A DNA stretch of 64,000 nt from Candidatus Nitrospira nitrificans (GTDB lineage: Bacteria > Nitrospirota > Nitrospiria > Nitrospirales > Nitrospiraceae). Every line of letters starts with the position of its first letter. Positions within the stretch are counted from its first letter, which is position 1. Where the stretch lies: positions 62,001 to 126,000 of the forward strand of contig NZ_CZPZ01000036.1 of NCBI RefSeq assembly GCF_001458775.1, read 5' to 3'. The notes beneath the pieces are model-generated. The model was given only the letters and a program-made list of their open reading frames with translations. It ran no database searches and was not told the origin of the DNA. Positions 32,458 through 41,059 of the stretch are shown in pieces. A program made the position numbers and the translations under genes.

Positions 32458-32808
32458 ATGATGAGAAGAATCCGTCGGAGTGCGATGCTCGTATTCGGAC
32501 TCGGCGTGTTGGTCGGCGCGCCGGTGCTGAGTGGCTCAGCGCTGGCCGCCGCCAATCCGCATGTGAGCGAAGCCGTCGAGCATGCGCGAGGCGCCGCATC
32601 ACATGGAAAGGAAGGCCATGCCGATGCCTGTGTGCAGCACGCAGAGGAGGCGCTCAAGCATGCGATGGCCGCAGGCGTGAAAAACCCGCATTTGGATGAA
32701 GGGGTCAAGCATTTGACCGAGGCGGTGAAACACGGGAAGGCCGGCCATGCGGAGGCCTGCACCGAACACGCGAACGGCGGGGCCACGCACCTGGCCGAAG
32801 TCAAGTAG
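32458..32808 (+). CDS. smbP: SmbP-type small periplasmic metal-binding protein
   Basis: A 116-residue protein with a signal peptide (about residues 1-31, ending ALAAANP). The mature part consists of two repeats of about 40 residues: the first NPHVSEAVEHARGAASHGKE, the second NPHLDEGVKHLTEAVKHGKA, each followed by GHAxAC and more His. The spacing of His and Cys residues is that of SmbP from Nitrosomonas, a helical bundle that binds copper and other divalent metals in the periplasm. ATG 32458 or 32461 may start translation; GGAGGCAGCC precedes them. A strong hairpin terminator follows. It may buffer copper in this respiratory-enzyme-rich organism. Confidence 0.85.
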   Translation: MMRRIRRSAMLVFGLGVLVGAPVLSGSALAAANPHVSEAVEHARGAASHGKEGHADACVQHAEEALKHAMAAGVKNPHLDEGVKHLTEAVKHGKAGHAEACTEHANGGATHLAEVK

Positions 32809-32837
32809 CCGGTTGCGCCCCGCGAGGATGTTTTCCG

Positions 32838-32875
32838 GAACGGGCAGGGACCACCGTCCCTGCCCGTTCTTGTAT
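32838..32875 (+). terminator. hairpin terminator after smbP
   Basis: A perfect 14-bp stem, GAACGGGCAGGGAC paired with GTCCCTGCCCGTTC, with the four-base loop CACC. The T run behind it is short (TTGTAT). Confidence 0.75.
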
Positions 32876-32893
32876 GAGTGAAGAGGTGGTGTC

Positions 32894-33685
32894 ATGCGCG
32901 TCGGATTTTACCAATTCGATTCACAGTTCGGTGAGGTGACCAAGAATCTGGAGATGGTCACGGCCAAGCTGGACCAGGCGGATGCGGACCTCATCGTGCT
33001 GCCGGAGTTGTTCGCGTCCGGCTATCAGTTTCTTTCGCAGCAGGAAGCGCATCAGCTCGCCGAACCGGTTCCTGATGGACCCACGGTCTGTTGTCTGGTC
33101 GACATCGCGAAACGCCGCAAGATGCATCTTGTGGCGGGACTTCCTGAGCGATCCGGTTCCCGCTGCTACAACTCCGCCGTAATCGTGGGGCCGTCCGGTT
33201 TTCTGGGATGCTATAGGAAGACGCATCTTTTTTTCGAAGAGACCCAATGCTTCACGCCCGGTGACTCAGGATTTCTTGTGTGGGACATCGGGGCTGCGAA
33301 GATCGGGATCATGATCTGTTTCGATTGGTACTATCCGGAGGCGGCGCGCACGTTGGCGATGCAGGGGGCCGAGATCATTTGTCATCCCTCCAATTTGGTG
33401 TTGCCGAACTGCCCGGATTCCATGCCGGTGCGGTGTCTCGAGAATCGGGTGTTTGCCGTGACGTGCAATCGCATCGGCAGCGAAGCACGGGGCGGAAAAG
33501 AGCGGTTGACCTACATCGGCCAGAGCGAAGTGGTCACGCCGAAGGGGGTCATTCAACATCGGGCGTCTCATGACCAAGCCGAGCTGACGATCGTTGAGAT
33601 CGATCCGGCGCAAGCCCGCAACAAGAGTTTGAATCGCTACAACGATCTGCTTCGTGACCGCCGCACGTCGTTGTATAAGCTGTAA
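32894..33685 (+). CDS. carbon-nitrogen hydrolase (nitrilase superfamily)
   Basis: A 263-residue protein with the Glu-Lys-Cys catalytic triad of the nitrilase superfamily: LPELFASGY (Glu about 38), YRKTHLF (Lys about 109) and MICFDWYYPEA (Cys about 142). The second catalytic Glu is likely in the segment FFEETQCF. Members hydrolyse amides or nitriles, including N-carbamoylputrescine and omega-amides; the substrate is not resolved. No signal peptide. The ATG at 32894 lies next to the smbP terminator and within 20 bases of its end, so it has its own promoter or depends on readthrough. Confidence 0.88.
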   Translation: MRVGFYQFDSQFGEVTKNLEMVTAKLDQADADLIVLPELFASGYQFLSQQEAHQLAEPVPDGPTVCCLVDIAKRRKMHLVAGLPERSGSRCYNSAVIVGPSGFLGCYRKTHLFFEETQCFTPGDSGFLVWDIGAAKIGIMICFDWYYPEAARTLAMQGAEIICHPSNLVLPNCPDSMPVRCLENRVFAVTCNRIGSEARGGKERLTYIGQSEVVTPKGVIQHRASHDQAELTIVEIDPAQARNKSLNRYNDLLRDRRTSLYKL

Positions 33686-33763
33686 TCTCCCCCTCGCCGT
33701 CATCGCCTGCCGAGAGAAGCCCGGCGCTTGCGCAAGTCGCGTGAGCAGAGTAGGATTTCGTTC

Positions 33764-34324
33764 ATGGACACCGAACTTCGCAAAGGCATCTTTCTGATCG
33801 CGGCGCCGGGCCTGCGCGACCCGAACTTCCGCCAGACTGTCGTCTTGCTGTGCGAACACGGGCCGGAAGGAGCGCTCGGCGTCATCGTAAATCGTCCGAC
33901 GGCCATGTCCATTTCTGAAGCCTTGCCTCAGGTTCCGGTGATCGAGGGATCAGGTCATGTGCTCTATGCCGGGGGCCCTGTGCAGACGAATCAAGTGATG
34001 CTGCTCTACCGAGGCGATCAGTTTCCGGACAATGCGCATCACGTGTTCGACGGGGTCTGTCTCGGCGGCGATGTCGGCATGGTCGAACGCATCCTCACCG
34101 GTGTCGGGACGAAGGAATCCTTCCGCGCCTATCTTGGATATTCCGGATGGGCGCCGGGCCAGCTGGAGAGTGAAATGAAAACCGGCTCATGGATTACGTT
34201 GCCCGCGGACCCGCAAGCCGTGTTTGAAAAAGAACCGACGCGTGTCTGGGGGGATATCCTCCTTACGCTGGGCGAGGCCTATCAGCCATACGTGGAAATG
34301 CCCTTCGATCCATCCTATAACTGA
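33764..34324 (+). CDS. YqgE/AlgH family protein
   Basis: A 186-residue protein that matches the YqgE/AlgH family along its length: LRKGIFLIAAPGLRDPNF at the start, CEHGPEGALGVIVNRPT near residue 38, GGPVQTNQVMLLYR, and YLGYSGWAPGQLESEM near residue 125. The family is conserved and cytoplasmic, often next to ruvX, with no proven activity. The ATG at 33764 is chosen; an in-frame extension to 33728 adds a non-conserved tail. It stands as a single gene with no obvious partner here. Confidence 0.88.
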   Translation: MDTELRKGIFLIAAPGLRDPNFRQTVVLLCEHGPEGALGVIVNRPTAMSISEALPQVPVIEGSGHVLYAGGPVQTNQVMLLYRGDQFPDNAHHVFDGVCLGGDVGMVERILTGVGTKESFRAYLGYSGWAPGQLESEMKTGSWITLPADPQAVFEKEPTRVWGDILLTLGEAYQPYVEMPFDPSYN

Positions 34325-34532
34325 GTCCTTCGCGCGTCCCTACCGACCGCGACTCCATCATCATTGAAGCTTGCCACGCTGGATGCTAGGCTCGTTTCCG
34401 CAGTGAGGGAGAGTGGCTTGTCGCGGCGGTCGTCTTGTCCGCATGATGGCTCGGATGCAAGAGTCCTGACGCGATTGTCACGTCGACCGTGGAGTCGGAT
34501 GAGCGAGCTATGCCAAGAGGGGGAACACATAC

Positions 34533-35912
34533 GTGAATCAGTCAGATACGTCTCGGCCGGGAGCCGACGCCTTGTTGAGGAAGTTGCATGAACGTCCGCA
34601 CCAGCCGATTGGGCGATGGCTGCGCGCCCCGGCCCATGTGCAGTACAAAGCCTTTCGCATGTCCGACCCGCCGACGCAGCGTCCGGCCAGTCGGTTGGAA
34701 TTCGAATCGCTGTTGGGACATCTGAAGATTTCCGCCGAGACGACCTCCGTGAGGGAGAATTTCGGCTACGGCGTGAAGGAAGCGGAAAACGGCGAGCGGC
34801 TCATCCTCATCTGGCAGGCCCATACGGAATACTATAATTACCAGCTCTGGCATGTGCCGTCGCAGGTGAACGGCGCGGTGACGTTCGGGCCGTTGATGTT
34901 TCCGGAGTACACGTTTCCGGTTGAGCCGATTGGGTCGGTGGTCTGCCGATTGGATATTCTGCTGACGACGGGCATGCTCCCGCCGCGTCATGAACTGCGT
35001 GGGCTGATGCCGGGCCCGGTTCTGTACGGCAGCCGAATCTTCAATGAGCAGACCTGCGTCGCGACAAGTTTTACGCCGGACGACCACGGACGAGAACGGT
35101 ACTGGATCAGTGTGGGACCGTCGCAAGGCGATCCTTCCCGCCTCAAAGACATTGTCGATGCCATCGTGCGGATCGAGACCTACTATCATTTACTGCTCAT
35201 GCAGAAGCCGATGTTTTCCGCGGCCATCGATCAGGTCTATAAATTCGAACAGGTCCACCTGAGACAGCGCGAGATCATCACGAGCCACATCGGACACGCC
35301 GATTCACAGACATTGCAGCGCTGGTTGAATACCCTCACTCAGGATCTGCTGAAGACGAACCGCATGGCCGGCACACTCCACTTCGAGTTGTCCGCCTCGC
35401 TCCCCTACGACAGGATCGTGCATTCCACCCTGGCGTCGTTGGCCGAGAAACCCCTGGAGTCGTATCGTCCGACCTCGGACTATGTGCTCAGCGGCATTAC
35501 GGGCGTGGCGGAAGGCTATCAGCAGCTCTTGAAGCGGATCGACACGCTGCGAAGCGGCTTCGAAGGCATTATCACCATCATTCGCACCCGCATCGACTTG
35601 ATCTTGGAGGCGCAGAATCTCGCGCTGCTTCAGAGCGTCGATAAAACGACTAAGAGTCAAGTGTTGCTACAGCACACTGTCGAGGGATTGTCGGTCATCG
35701 TCATCGCCTATTATGTGGCCGGGCTTGGAGGGTATATCTTTAAGGGGCTGCAGGAAATGGGCTGGCTGAAGAGCGCCAATCTTGCCTCGGCGATTTTTGT
35801 TCCCATCGCGATCGGGCTTGCCTTCGCCGTCACGACGTTCAGCAAAAAATATCTGCATAAGAAGTTGGAAGGTGAGCAGCGCGTGACCAAAACGGACAAA
35901 CCGGAACCGTAA
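34533..35912 (+). CDS. DUF3422 family membrane-anchored protein
   Basis: A 459-residue protein of the DUF3422 family: HERPHQPIGRWLRAPAHVQ near the N terminus, HTEYYNYQLWHV, then a long soluble helical region and two membrane helices close to the C terminus (about residues 385-405 and 415-438). The active part is therefore cytoplasmic or coiled and anchored from the C-terminal side. GTG 34533 follows AGAGGGGGAAC. No enzymatic function is known for the family. It converges on uvrA, with a gap of only 29 bases and no clear terminator between them. Confidence 0.85.
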   Translation: MNQSDTSRPGADALLRKLHERPHQPIGRWLRAPAHVQYKAFRMSDPPTQRPASRLEFESLLGHLKISAETTSVRENFGYGVKEAENGERLILIWQAHTEYYNYQLWHVPSQVNGAVTFGPLMFPEYTFPVEPIGSVVCRLDILLTTGMLPPRHELRGLMPGPVLYGSRIFNEQTCVATSFTPDDHGRERYWISVGPSQGDPSRLKDIVDAIVRIETYYHLLLMQKPMFSAAIDQVYKFEQVHLRQREIITSHIGHADSQTLQRWLNTLTQDLLKTNRMAGTLHFELSASLPYDRIVHSTLASLAEKPLESYRPTSDYVLSGITGVAEGYQQLLKRIDTLRSGFEGIITIIRTRIDLILEAQNLALLQSVDKTTKSQVLLQHTVEGLSVIVIAYYVAGLGGYIFKGLQEMGWLKSANLASAIFVPIAIGLAFAVTTFSKKYLHKKLEGEQRVTKTDKPEP

Positions 35913-35941
35913 TCAGCAGGCGGGTTGTTAGTGGATCGTCT

Positions 35942-38761
35942 CTAGCTTGTGAGTGCCTGTGCCAGGAACCGCCCGGTATGCGACGCCGGCACGTTCGCGA
36001 CCTGTTCCGGCCGTCCTTCCGCCACGATCTGTCCCCCGGCTGCGCCGCCTTCGGGGCCGAGGTCGATGATCCAGTCCGCTGATTTGATGACATCCAGATT
36101 GTGCTCGACGACGACCAGGGTGTTGCCCGCGTTCACGAGTTTGTGGAGGACGGCGAGGAGCTTCTTGATGTCTTCAAAGTGCAGGCCCGTCGTCGGCTCA
36201 TCCATGACGTAGAGGACGTCCTTGGCGGAGGAGTCCTTCAGCTCGGCGGCGATCTTCAACCGCTGGGCTTCGCCGCCGGAAAGTGTGGTGGCCGATTGGC
36301 CCAGGCGTAAATATCCCAGGCCGATGGAGGTGAGAAGATGCAACCGCTCCTGTAATTTCGGCGTTCCCGTGAAGAAGGAGAGCGCCTCCTCCACGGTCAT
36401 GTTGAGCACGTCGGAGATGTTCTTGCCTCGGTAACGAATCTTCAAGATCTCCGGTTTAAAGCGCTTCCCTTCGCAGATCTCACAGGGGGCGTAGATATCC
36501 TCGAAGAAATACATCTCTAACTTTTCCACACCGCTGCCCTCGCAGCGTTCGCAGCGACCGCCGAGTGCATTGAACGAAAAGTGGCCCGGCGCGAATCCCC
36601 GCTGCAGCGCTTCCCGTTCAGACGCAAACAGCCGGCGGATCTCATCGAAGGCTTTGAGGTACGTCACGGGATTGGAGCGAGGAGTGCGCCCGATCGGTTG
36701 TTGGTCGATCAACTTGATGCCTTTGAGGTGCTCGATGCCTTTGATGGCCTTGAAGCGCCCCATGGGAAGGGAGTCCACGCGAAAGGCGCGGGCCACGGCG
36801 CGGTAGAGAGTGTCTTCGACCAATGTACTTTTGCCAGAGCCGGAGACGCCGGTGACACAGACCAACATGCCGAGCGGAATGCGCACGAACAGGTCTTTGA
36901 GATTGTGCTCATCCGCTCCGGCGATGACGAGCATTGTGCCGTTGCCGGTTCGCCGCTTCGTGGGCGGGGGAATATGGTCTTCGCCGCGTAAATACCTGGC
37001 GGTGATGGCGCGCCGATCTTGTTTGAATTCAGCAGTTGATGCCGCGCAGACAATCTCGCCGCCCTTCTCGCCGGAATGAGGCCCGAGTTCAACGATGTAG
37101 TCGGCTGATTCGATCATGCGGCGATCATGTTCGACCACCACGACGGTGTTTCCGGCATCGGCAAGATCGTGGAGAATGCCGGCTAGGAGGTCGGTATCCC
37201 TCGCATGAAGTCCGATCGTGGGTTCGTCGAGGACGTAGAGTGTGCCGACGAGCCGAGATCCCAGCTGATTTGCCAGCGCGACCCGCTGTGCCTCACCACC
37301 GGACAGCGTCTTGGTCTGACGGTTGAGCGTCAGATACCCGAGGCCGACTCGCCGCAGGAAGGTCAGTTTGGCGGTGAGCTGTCGGAGAATATCGGCAGCG
37401 ATCTCCCGCTCGGGTTGACGTAGGGGCAGGGAGCCGACCCAACCGGCAAGACTCTCGACCGTTCGTTCCGTCGCCTGATGGATATCGTGTCCGGCGATTT
37501 TGACGAACAGCGCATCGGGCTTCAGGCGGCTGCCATGGCAACCAGGACAATCGAAGGGGGTGCGGTAACGACTGAGAAAGACACGGACATGGAGTTTGTA
37601 GCGTTTGCCTTCCAGATATTCGAAAAAATCGTTGATCCCGTCGAAGGACTTGTCGCCCTCCCAGAGCAAGCGTTGCGTGTCCGTGGGGAGCGTTGTGAAC
37701 GGAGCGGAGACGTCGACTCCATGACGTTTCATCGCGGACAACATCTGTTTCTGCCACCAGGCGGAGCTGGGTTTGCTCCAAGGTTCCACGACTCCCTCGG
37801 CAAGCGACTTGGTGGAGTCGGGCATGACCAGGTCAGGATCGTACCGCAACACATTCCCGAACCCTTTGCATTCGGGACAGGCCCCAAGGGGGTGGTTGAA
37901 CGAAAACAGAATCGGCCGCAAGGGCTCGAAGGCGCGTCCGCATTGCTGGCAGAGAAATCTGGTGCTGTAGGACTGCCGGCCATGGCCGATGATGTCGATC
38001 GAGCAACGTCCGTCCCCTTCACGGAACGCGGTTTCGATCGCTTCGACGAGACGAGAACGATGGTCGTCTCTGATCACCAAGCGATCGAGGACGATGAAGA
38101 GGGTCGGGCACGTGTGGAGCGAGGGCGCTTCGACATCGTGCAGATCGATGATGTCATCGCCTGCTTTCATTCTGGTGAATCCACGGGTCAGCAGCGATGA
38201 CACGAGGGCCGCTTCTTCCTTGCGTGAAGGAGTGGGGATGGGAAACAGTACCATGGCTCTGGCATCGGGCCATCGTGTGAGCAGATCGTTCGCCACCGTC
38301 TCTGGTTGAAACGAGCGGGCTTCCTGACGACAATCCGGGCAGGTCGGCTTGCCGATTTTGGCAAAGAGCAGGCGTAGGAGGTCGGCAATTTCCGTCGTCG
38401 TCCCCACCGTCGAGCGGGACGTGCGCACTTGATTCTTCTGCTCGATGGCGATGGCCGGCCGCACATTGATGAGGCGATCCACGTCCGGGCGGGCCACCTT
38501 GTCGAGAAACATGCGGGCGTAGGTCGAGAGCGACTCGACATAGCGCCATTGTCCTTCCGCAAAGATCGTGTCGAAGGCGAGCGAGGACTTACCGGACCCC
38601 GACACGCCGGTAATGGCGGTCACCTGGTCGTGGGGGATCCGCAGCGAGACGTTTTTGAGAATATTCTGCCGCGCACCTTCAATGATGAGGTGATGGGGCG
38701 ACGGAGTGGGCGGTACAGGGTTCGGCACGGCGATGGATCCCACGGGTGAGTGACCGACCAT
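35942..38761 (-). CDS. uvrA: excinuclease ABC subunit UvrA
   Basis: A 939-residue damage-sensing ATPase of nucleotide excision repair. Two ABC modules are complete: Walker A GVSGSGKSSLAF (about 52-63) with signature LSGGEAQRVALAN, and the second Walker A GVSGSGKSTLVE with signature LSGGEAQRLKIAAEL. Zinc modules are present: CQQCGRAF with CPECKGFG, and CERCEGSG with CEICEGKRF. The Met at 38761 is chosen since a longer frame to 38944 overlaps the divergent ybjQ-like gene. UvrB is encoded about 8 kb away on the other strand. It acts on DNA in the cytoplasm together with UvrB and UvrC. Confidence 0.96.
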   Translation of the reverse strand: MVGHSPVGSIAVPNPVPPTPSPHHLIIEGARQNILKNVSLRIPHDQVTAITGVSGSGKSSLAFDTIFAEGQWRYVESLSTYARMFLDKVARPDVDRLINVRPAIAIEQKNQVRTSRSTVGTTTEIADLLRLLFAKIGKPTCPDCRQEARSFQPETVANDLLTRWPDARAMVLFPIPTPSRKEEAALVSSLLTRGFTRMKAGDDIIDLHDVEAPSLHTCPTLFIVLDRLVIRDDHRSRLVEAIETAFREGDGRCSIDIIGHGRQSYSTRFLCQQCGRAFEPLRPILFSFNHPLGACPECKGFGNVLRYDPDLVMPDSTKSLAEGVVEPWSKPSSAWWQKQMLSAMKRHGVDVSAPFTTLPTDTQRLLWEGDKSFDGINDFFEYLEGKRYKLHVRVFLSRYRTPFDCPGCHGSRLKPDALFVKIAGHDIHQATERTVESLAGWVGSLPLRQPEREIAADILRQLTAKLTFLRRVGLGYLTLNRQTKTLSGGEAQRVALANQLGSRLVGTLYVLDEPTIGLHARDTDLLAGILHDLADAGNTVVVVEHDRRMIESADYIVELGPHSGEKGGEIVCAASTAEFKQDRRAITARYLRGEDHIPPPTKRRTGNGTMLVIAGADEHNLKDLFVRIPLGMLVCVTGVSGSGKSTLVEDTLYRAVARAFRVDSLPMGRFKAIKGIEHLKGIKLIDQQPIGRTPRSNPVTYLKAFDEIRRLFASEREALQRGFAPGHFSFNALGGRCERCEGSGVEKLEMYFFEDIYAPCEICEGKRFKPEILKIRYRGKNISDVLNMTVEEALSFFTGTPKLQERLHLLTSIGLGYLRLGQSATTLSGGEAQRLKIAAELKDSSAKDVLYVMDEPTTGLHFEDIKKLLAVLHKLVNAGNTLVVVEHNLDVIKSADWIIDLGPEGGAAGGQIVAEGRPEQVANVPASHTGRFLAQALTS

Positions 38762-38856
38762 CGTAACAACAGTCGAAGTGTGGTTCAATGACGCAGGAAA
38801 GGCTTGTTGATTGGTTCGCCGAATGAGAGGATGAAGACACTCAACGAGGAGGACAC

Positions 38857-39177
38857 ATGATTCTGTCGACGACCAACCATATCGAAGGCAAAAAAGCAGT
38901 GAAGTATTTGGGCTTGGTGTCCGGGGACGCGATCCTCGGCGCAAATATCTTTCGGGATTTTTTCGCGTCGATCCGCGATATCGTCGGCGGGCGTTCGGCG
39001 GGCTATGAAAAGGAGCTCCGGAAGGCCAAGGATATCGCCCTTGGAGAAATGCGTGAGCAGGCCAAGACCTTGGGCGCCAATGCGATTGTCGGCATCGATA
39101 TCGACTATGAAACGATCGGCGCCAACAGCAGCATGCTGATGGTCAGCGCGAGCGGCACGGCCGTCGTGTTGGAATAA
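38857..39177 (+). CDS. YbjQ/UPF0145 family protein
   Basis: A 106-residue protein of the YbjQ family: [18 protein letters not shown] at the start, then a helix-rich segment ([17 protein letters not shown]) and [17 protein letters not shown], ending in strands. These proteins form pentamers with a heavy-metal-binding-like fold and have no settled role. The ATG at 38857 has a strong GAGGAGGA site. Transcribed divergently from uvrA, whose start must be short of this gene. The next gene follows nine bases later. Confidence 0.88.
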   Translation: MILSTTNHIEGKKAVKYLGLVSGDAILGANIFRDFFASIRDIVGGRSAGYEKELRKAKDIALGEMREQAKTLGANAIVGIDIDYETIGANSSMLMVSASGTAVVLE

Positions 39178-39186
39178 CCGACTTGC

Positions 39187-39762
39187 ATGACACTGCTCAC
39201 GAATGTTGAGTACCTCGATCTAGGCCGTCGCATCGTGCCGCTGCTTGGGTCGGTCTTGGCCGGGTCCTCGGCGGAGGCGCTGCGTGAGCTCGCCCGCGCG
39301 TATGATCCTTCGGCGGATGAATCGCTCATCAGCGCCGAGGTGTTTCTCTTTCATAAGTATCTCCTGATGCAGGCCTGTGTGGGTGTCTTTCCGGACGCGC
39401 ACGTGGATCATGTCGTGGGGGGCCTGTTCGCGGCGCTCAATGAACGCGCCGGTGGGCTGGAGCTCGGTCCGGAGCGGCAGCAGGCGATGGAAGCGGTGTG
39501 GCAGCGGCGGGCGAGACAATTCGACCGGCCCTTTTCTCAAGATCGTCGTCGGTTTCTTGATGAAGGGTCTGGGTCGGCTCACTGGCAGCAGACGATCGGC
39601 CGATTCTGTCTCAACGTGCGAGCCATGGAGAGTCCACCGGATCTCTGGGCCGGGAGCGATGGCCCGTCTTACTTAGCCAGCCATTCCGTCACGGCAGCGC
39701 TTGACCGGATGGTGTCAGCCTTAGAAGAGATGAATCGACTGCGGTTCGGCGAGGCCGTATAG
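39187..39762 (+). CDS. hypothetical protein
   Basis: A 191-residue, mainly helical, soluble protein with no recognised domain. It begins LLTNVEYLDLGRRIVPLLGS and has a conserved-looking region around RPFSQDRRRFLDEG. It directly follows the YbjQ-like gene (nine-base gap) and is probably translated from the same message. No cysteines in motif spacing and no signal peptide. Function unknown. Confidence 0.6.
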   Translation: MTLLTNVEYLDLGRRIVPLLGSVLAGSSAEALRELARAYDPSADESLISAEVFLFHKYLLMQACVGVFPDAHVDHVVGGLFAALNERAGGLELGPERQQAMEAVWQRRARQFDRPFSQDRRRFLDEGSGSAHWQQTIGRFCLNVRAMESPPDLWAGSDGPSYLASHSVTAALDRMVSALEEMNRLRFGEAV

Positions 39763-39768
39763 GCGGGA

Positions 39769-40107
39769 TCATCGCAACATCATCTTCAGCAATCCTATGC
39801 ATCCCATATACAGGATGAGTGATCCAGCCATCGCCGTCCAGAAGCCAAGGCGCGGAATGCCCAGGATCATCGCGACGACGTAGACGGTCCAGGGCGGGAC
39901 AAACCACAGCAAGTTCTTGGCGTAGTCGACCGTCGTGGTGCCGCCGCCGTTCGCATAGAGCAGGATGAAGGTGAGGCCGGTGATGGCGGGAAAGGTGCTG
40001 GCCATGGCGGCGAGAAACGACTTGCCTTGCGAGCCAAGATACGTGGACACGCTCACGATCGAGCCGCCTAACAGGAAATAGAGCATATATTTGCCGAGAT
40101 CGGTCAC
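39769..40107 (-). CDS. DUF3147-like small membrane protein
   Basis: A 112-residue protein with four membrane helices (about residues 7-23, 34-54, 64-84 and 90-108) and few polar loops. The pattern fits the DUF3147 family. GTG 40107 is chosen since CAGGAAG lies six bases upstream on the minus strand; an extended frame to 40143 begins at TTG. It converges with the preceding gene with a gap of six bases. Function unknown. Confidence 0.7.
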   Translation of the reverse strand: MTDLGKYMLYFLLGGSIVSVSTYLGSQGKSFLAAMASTFPAITGLTFILLYANGGGTTTVDYAKNLLWFVPPWTVYVVAMILGIPRLGFWTAMAGSLILYMGCIGLLKMMLR

Positions 40108-40344
40108 GGGGTGCTTCCTGCTGACTGTCCAATGTCGTCTCAACCCTCAATATCCGTGACGGCGACAGATGTCAACATGAGTTTTTCCACAGCCTGCTCG
40201 TTCTGTGGAACGTCTCAATGGTTTTCCTCTCCGGCTCCTTCCCCGGTCCGTATCGGAGGGTAATGAGTCGACTCGGATCATTGTGGTGTAGATTGGTCGG
40301 CCATGACTTGAGGGCAAACCGGTGAGACGGCAGTCAGTCGCGTC

Positions 40345-41052
40345 TTACCCGATCGCCGCTCGTACCATGCTGTACATCACCATCACCTCGACGGCGTGCG
40401 CGACGATGGTAATCCAAAGGTTGCGCGTCCGCATCCAAAGCATCCCCCAGATCAATCCATCCCAGAGTGCGATCCAATGGAGGTGTTGGAAGGTATTCAC
40501 CAGGAACGGGTCGAAGGCAAAGGTGAATGAGCTGATTGCGAGGGCGAGGAGCGCCGGCCGCTCGCGTGAGTCGGTCCCCCGCCACTGCGATTCGAGATCG
40601 GCCAGCCGTCCCAAGAGGAACCCGCGAAAGTTCACCTCCACGAACAGCGCGATGCAGCAGATGAGCCACGGCACCATGACGAGGACCGGAAGGCGGCCAT
40701 GCGGTGTCTGCTTCAAAAAGGTGATGTCGAAACCCAACGACGGATAGACCGCCAGAATCACGAAGGTATTCAGACCGCCTAATAACAATCCCGTCGGAAT
40801 TCCCCACTGCAGGCCGGTCAGTATCTTTTCTTTTTCTAACCCGAGTTGAATGGGGACCTGCGAGGCGCGGGCGGCCCAGAGGCTCAGCCCTATATAGGAG
40901 AGAAACTGCGGCGCGAATTGAACGAGGAGCTGCGCTTTGAGGGAAGTCGGCAGACCATAGTAGCCGGCGGTTCCCGCGATGGGAAGCAGCGGCAGTGCCG
41001 CTCCCACGGTAACGATGTGAGCTGAAGCCGGCCGATCCGGCCCGGAGGCCAT
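40345..41052 (-). CDS. CPBP-family intramembrane protein with degenerate active site
   Basis: A 235-residue protein with about seven membrane helices. It resembles CPBP (CAAX protease/bacteriocin-processing) membrane proteins, but the motifs are altered: motif 1 reads VEVNFRG where EExxxR is expected, motif 2 has SSFTFAFDP with Asp in the place of His, and only motif 3 (IVAHAVEV) keeps its His. It may therefore be catalytically inactive or a divergent relative. The ATG at 41052 lies seven bases beyond the tolC stop, so it is the second gene of an operon with tolC. Confidence 0.6.
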   Translation of the reverse strand: MASGPDRPASAHIVTVGAALPLLPIAGTAGYYGLPTSLKAQLLVQFAPQFLSYIGLSLWAARASQVPIQLGLEKEKILTGLQWGIPTGLLLGGLNTFVILAVYPSLGFDITFLKQTPHGRLPVLVMVPWLICCIALFVEVNFRGFLLGRLADLESQWRGTDSRERPALLALAISSFTFAFDPFLVNTFQHLHWIALWDGLIWGMLWMRTRNLWITIVAHAVEVMVMYSMVRAAIG

Positions 41053-41059
41053 GGGCGAG

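Noticed and set aside
38762-38944. N-terminal extension of UvrA
   Set aside because: The added 61 residues are not UvrA-like and overlap the divergent YbjQ-family gene.
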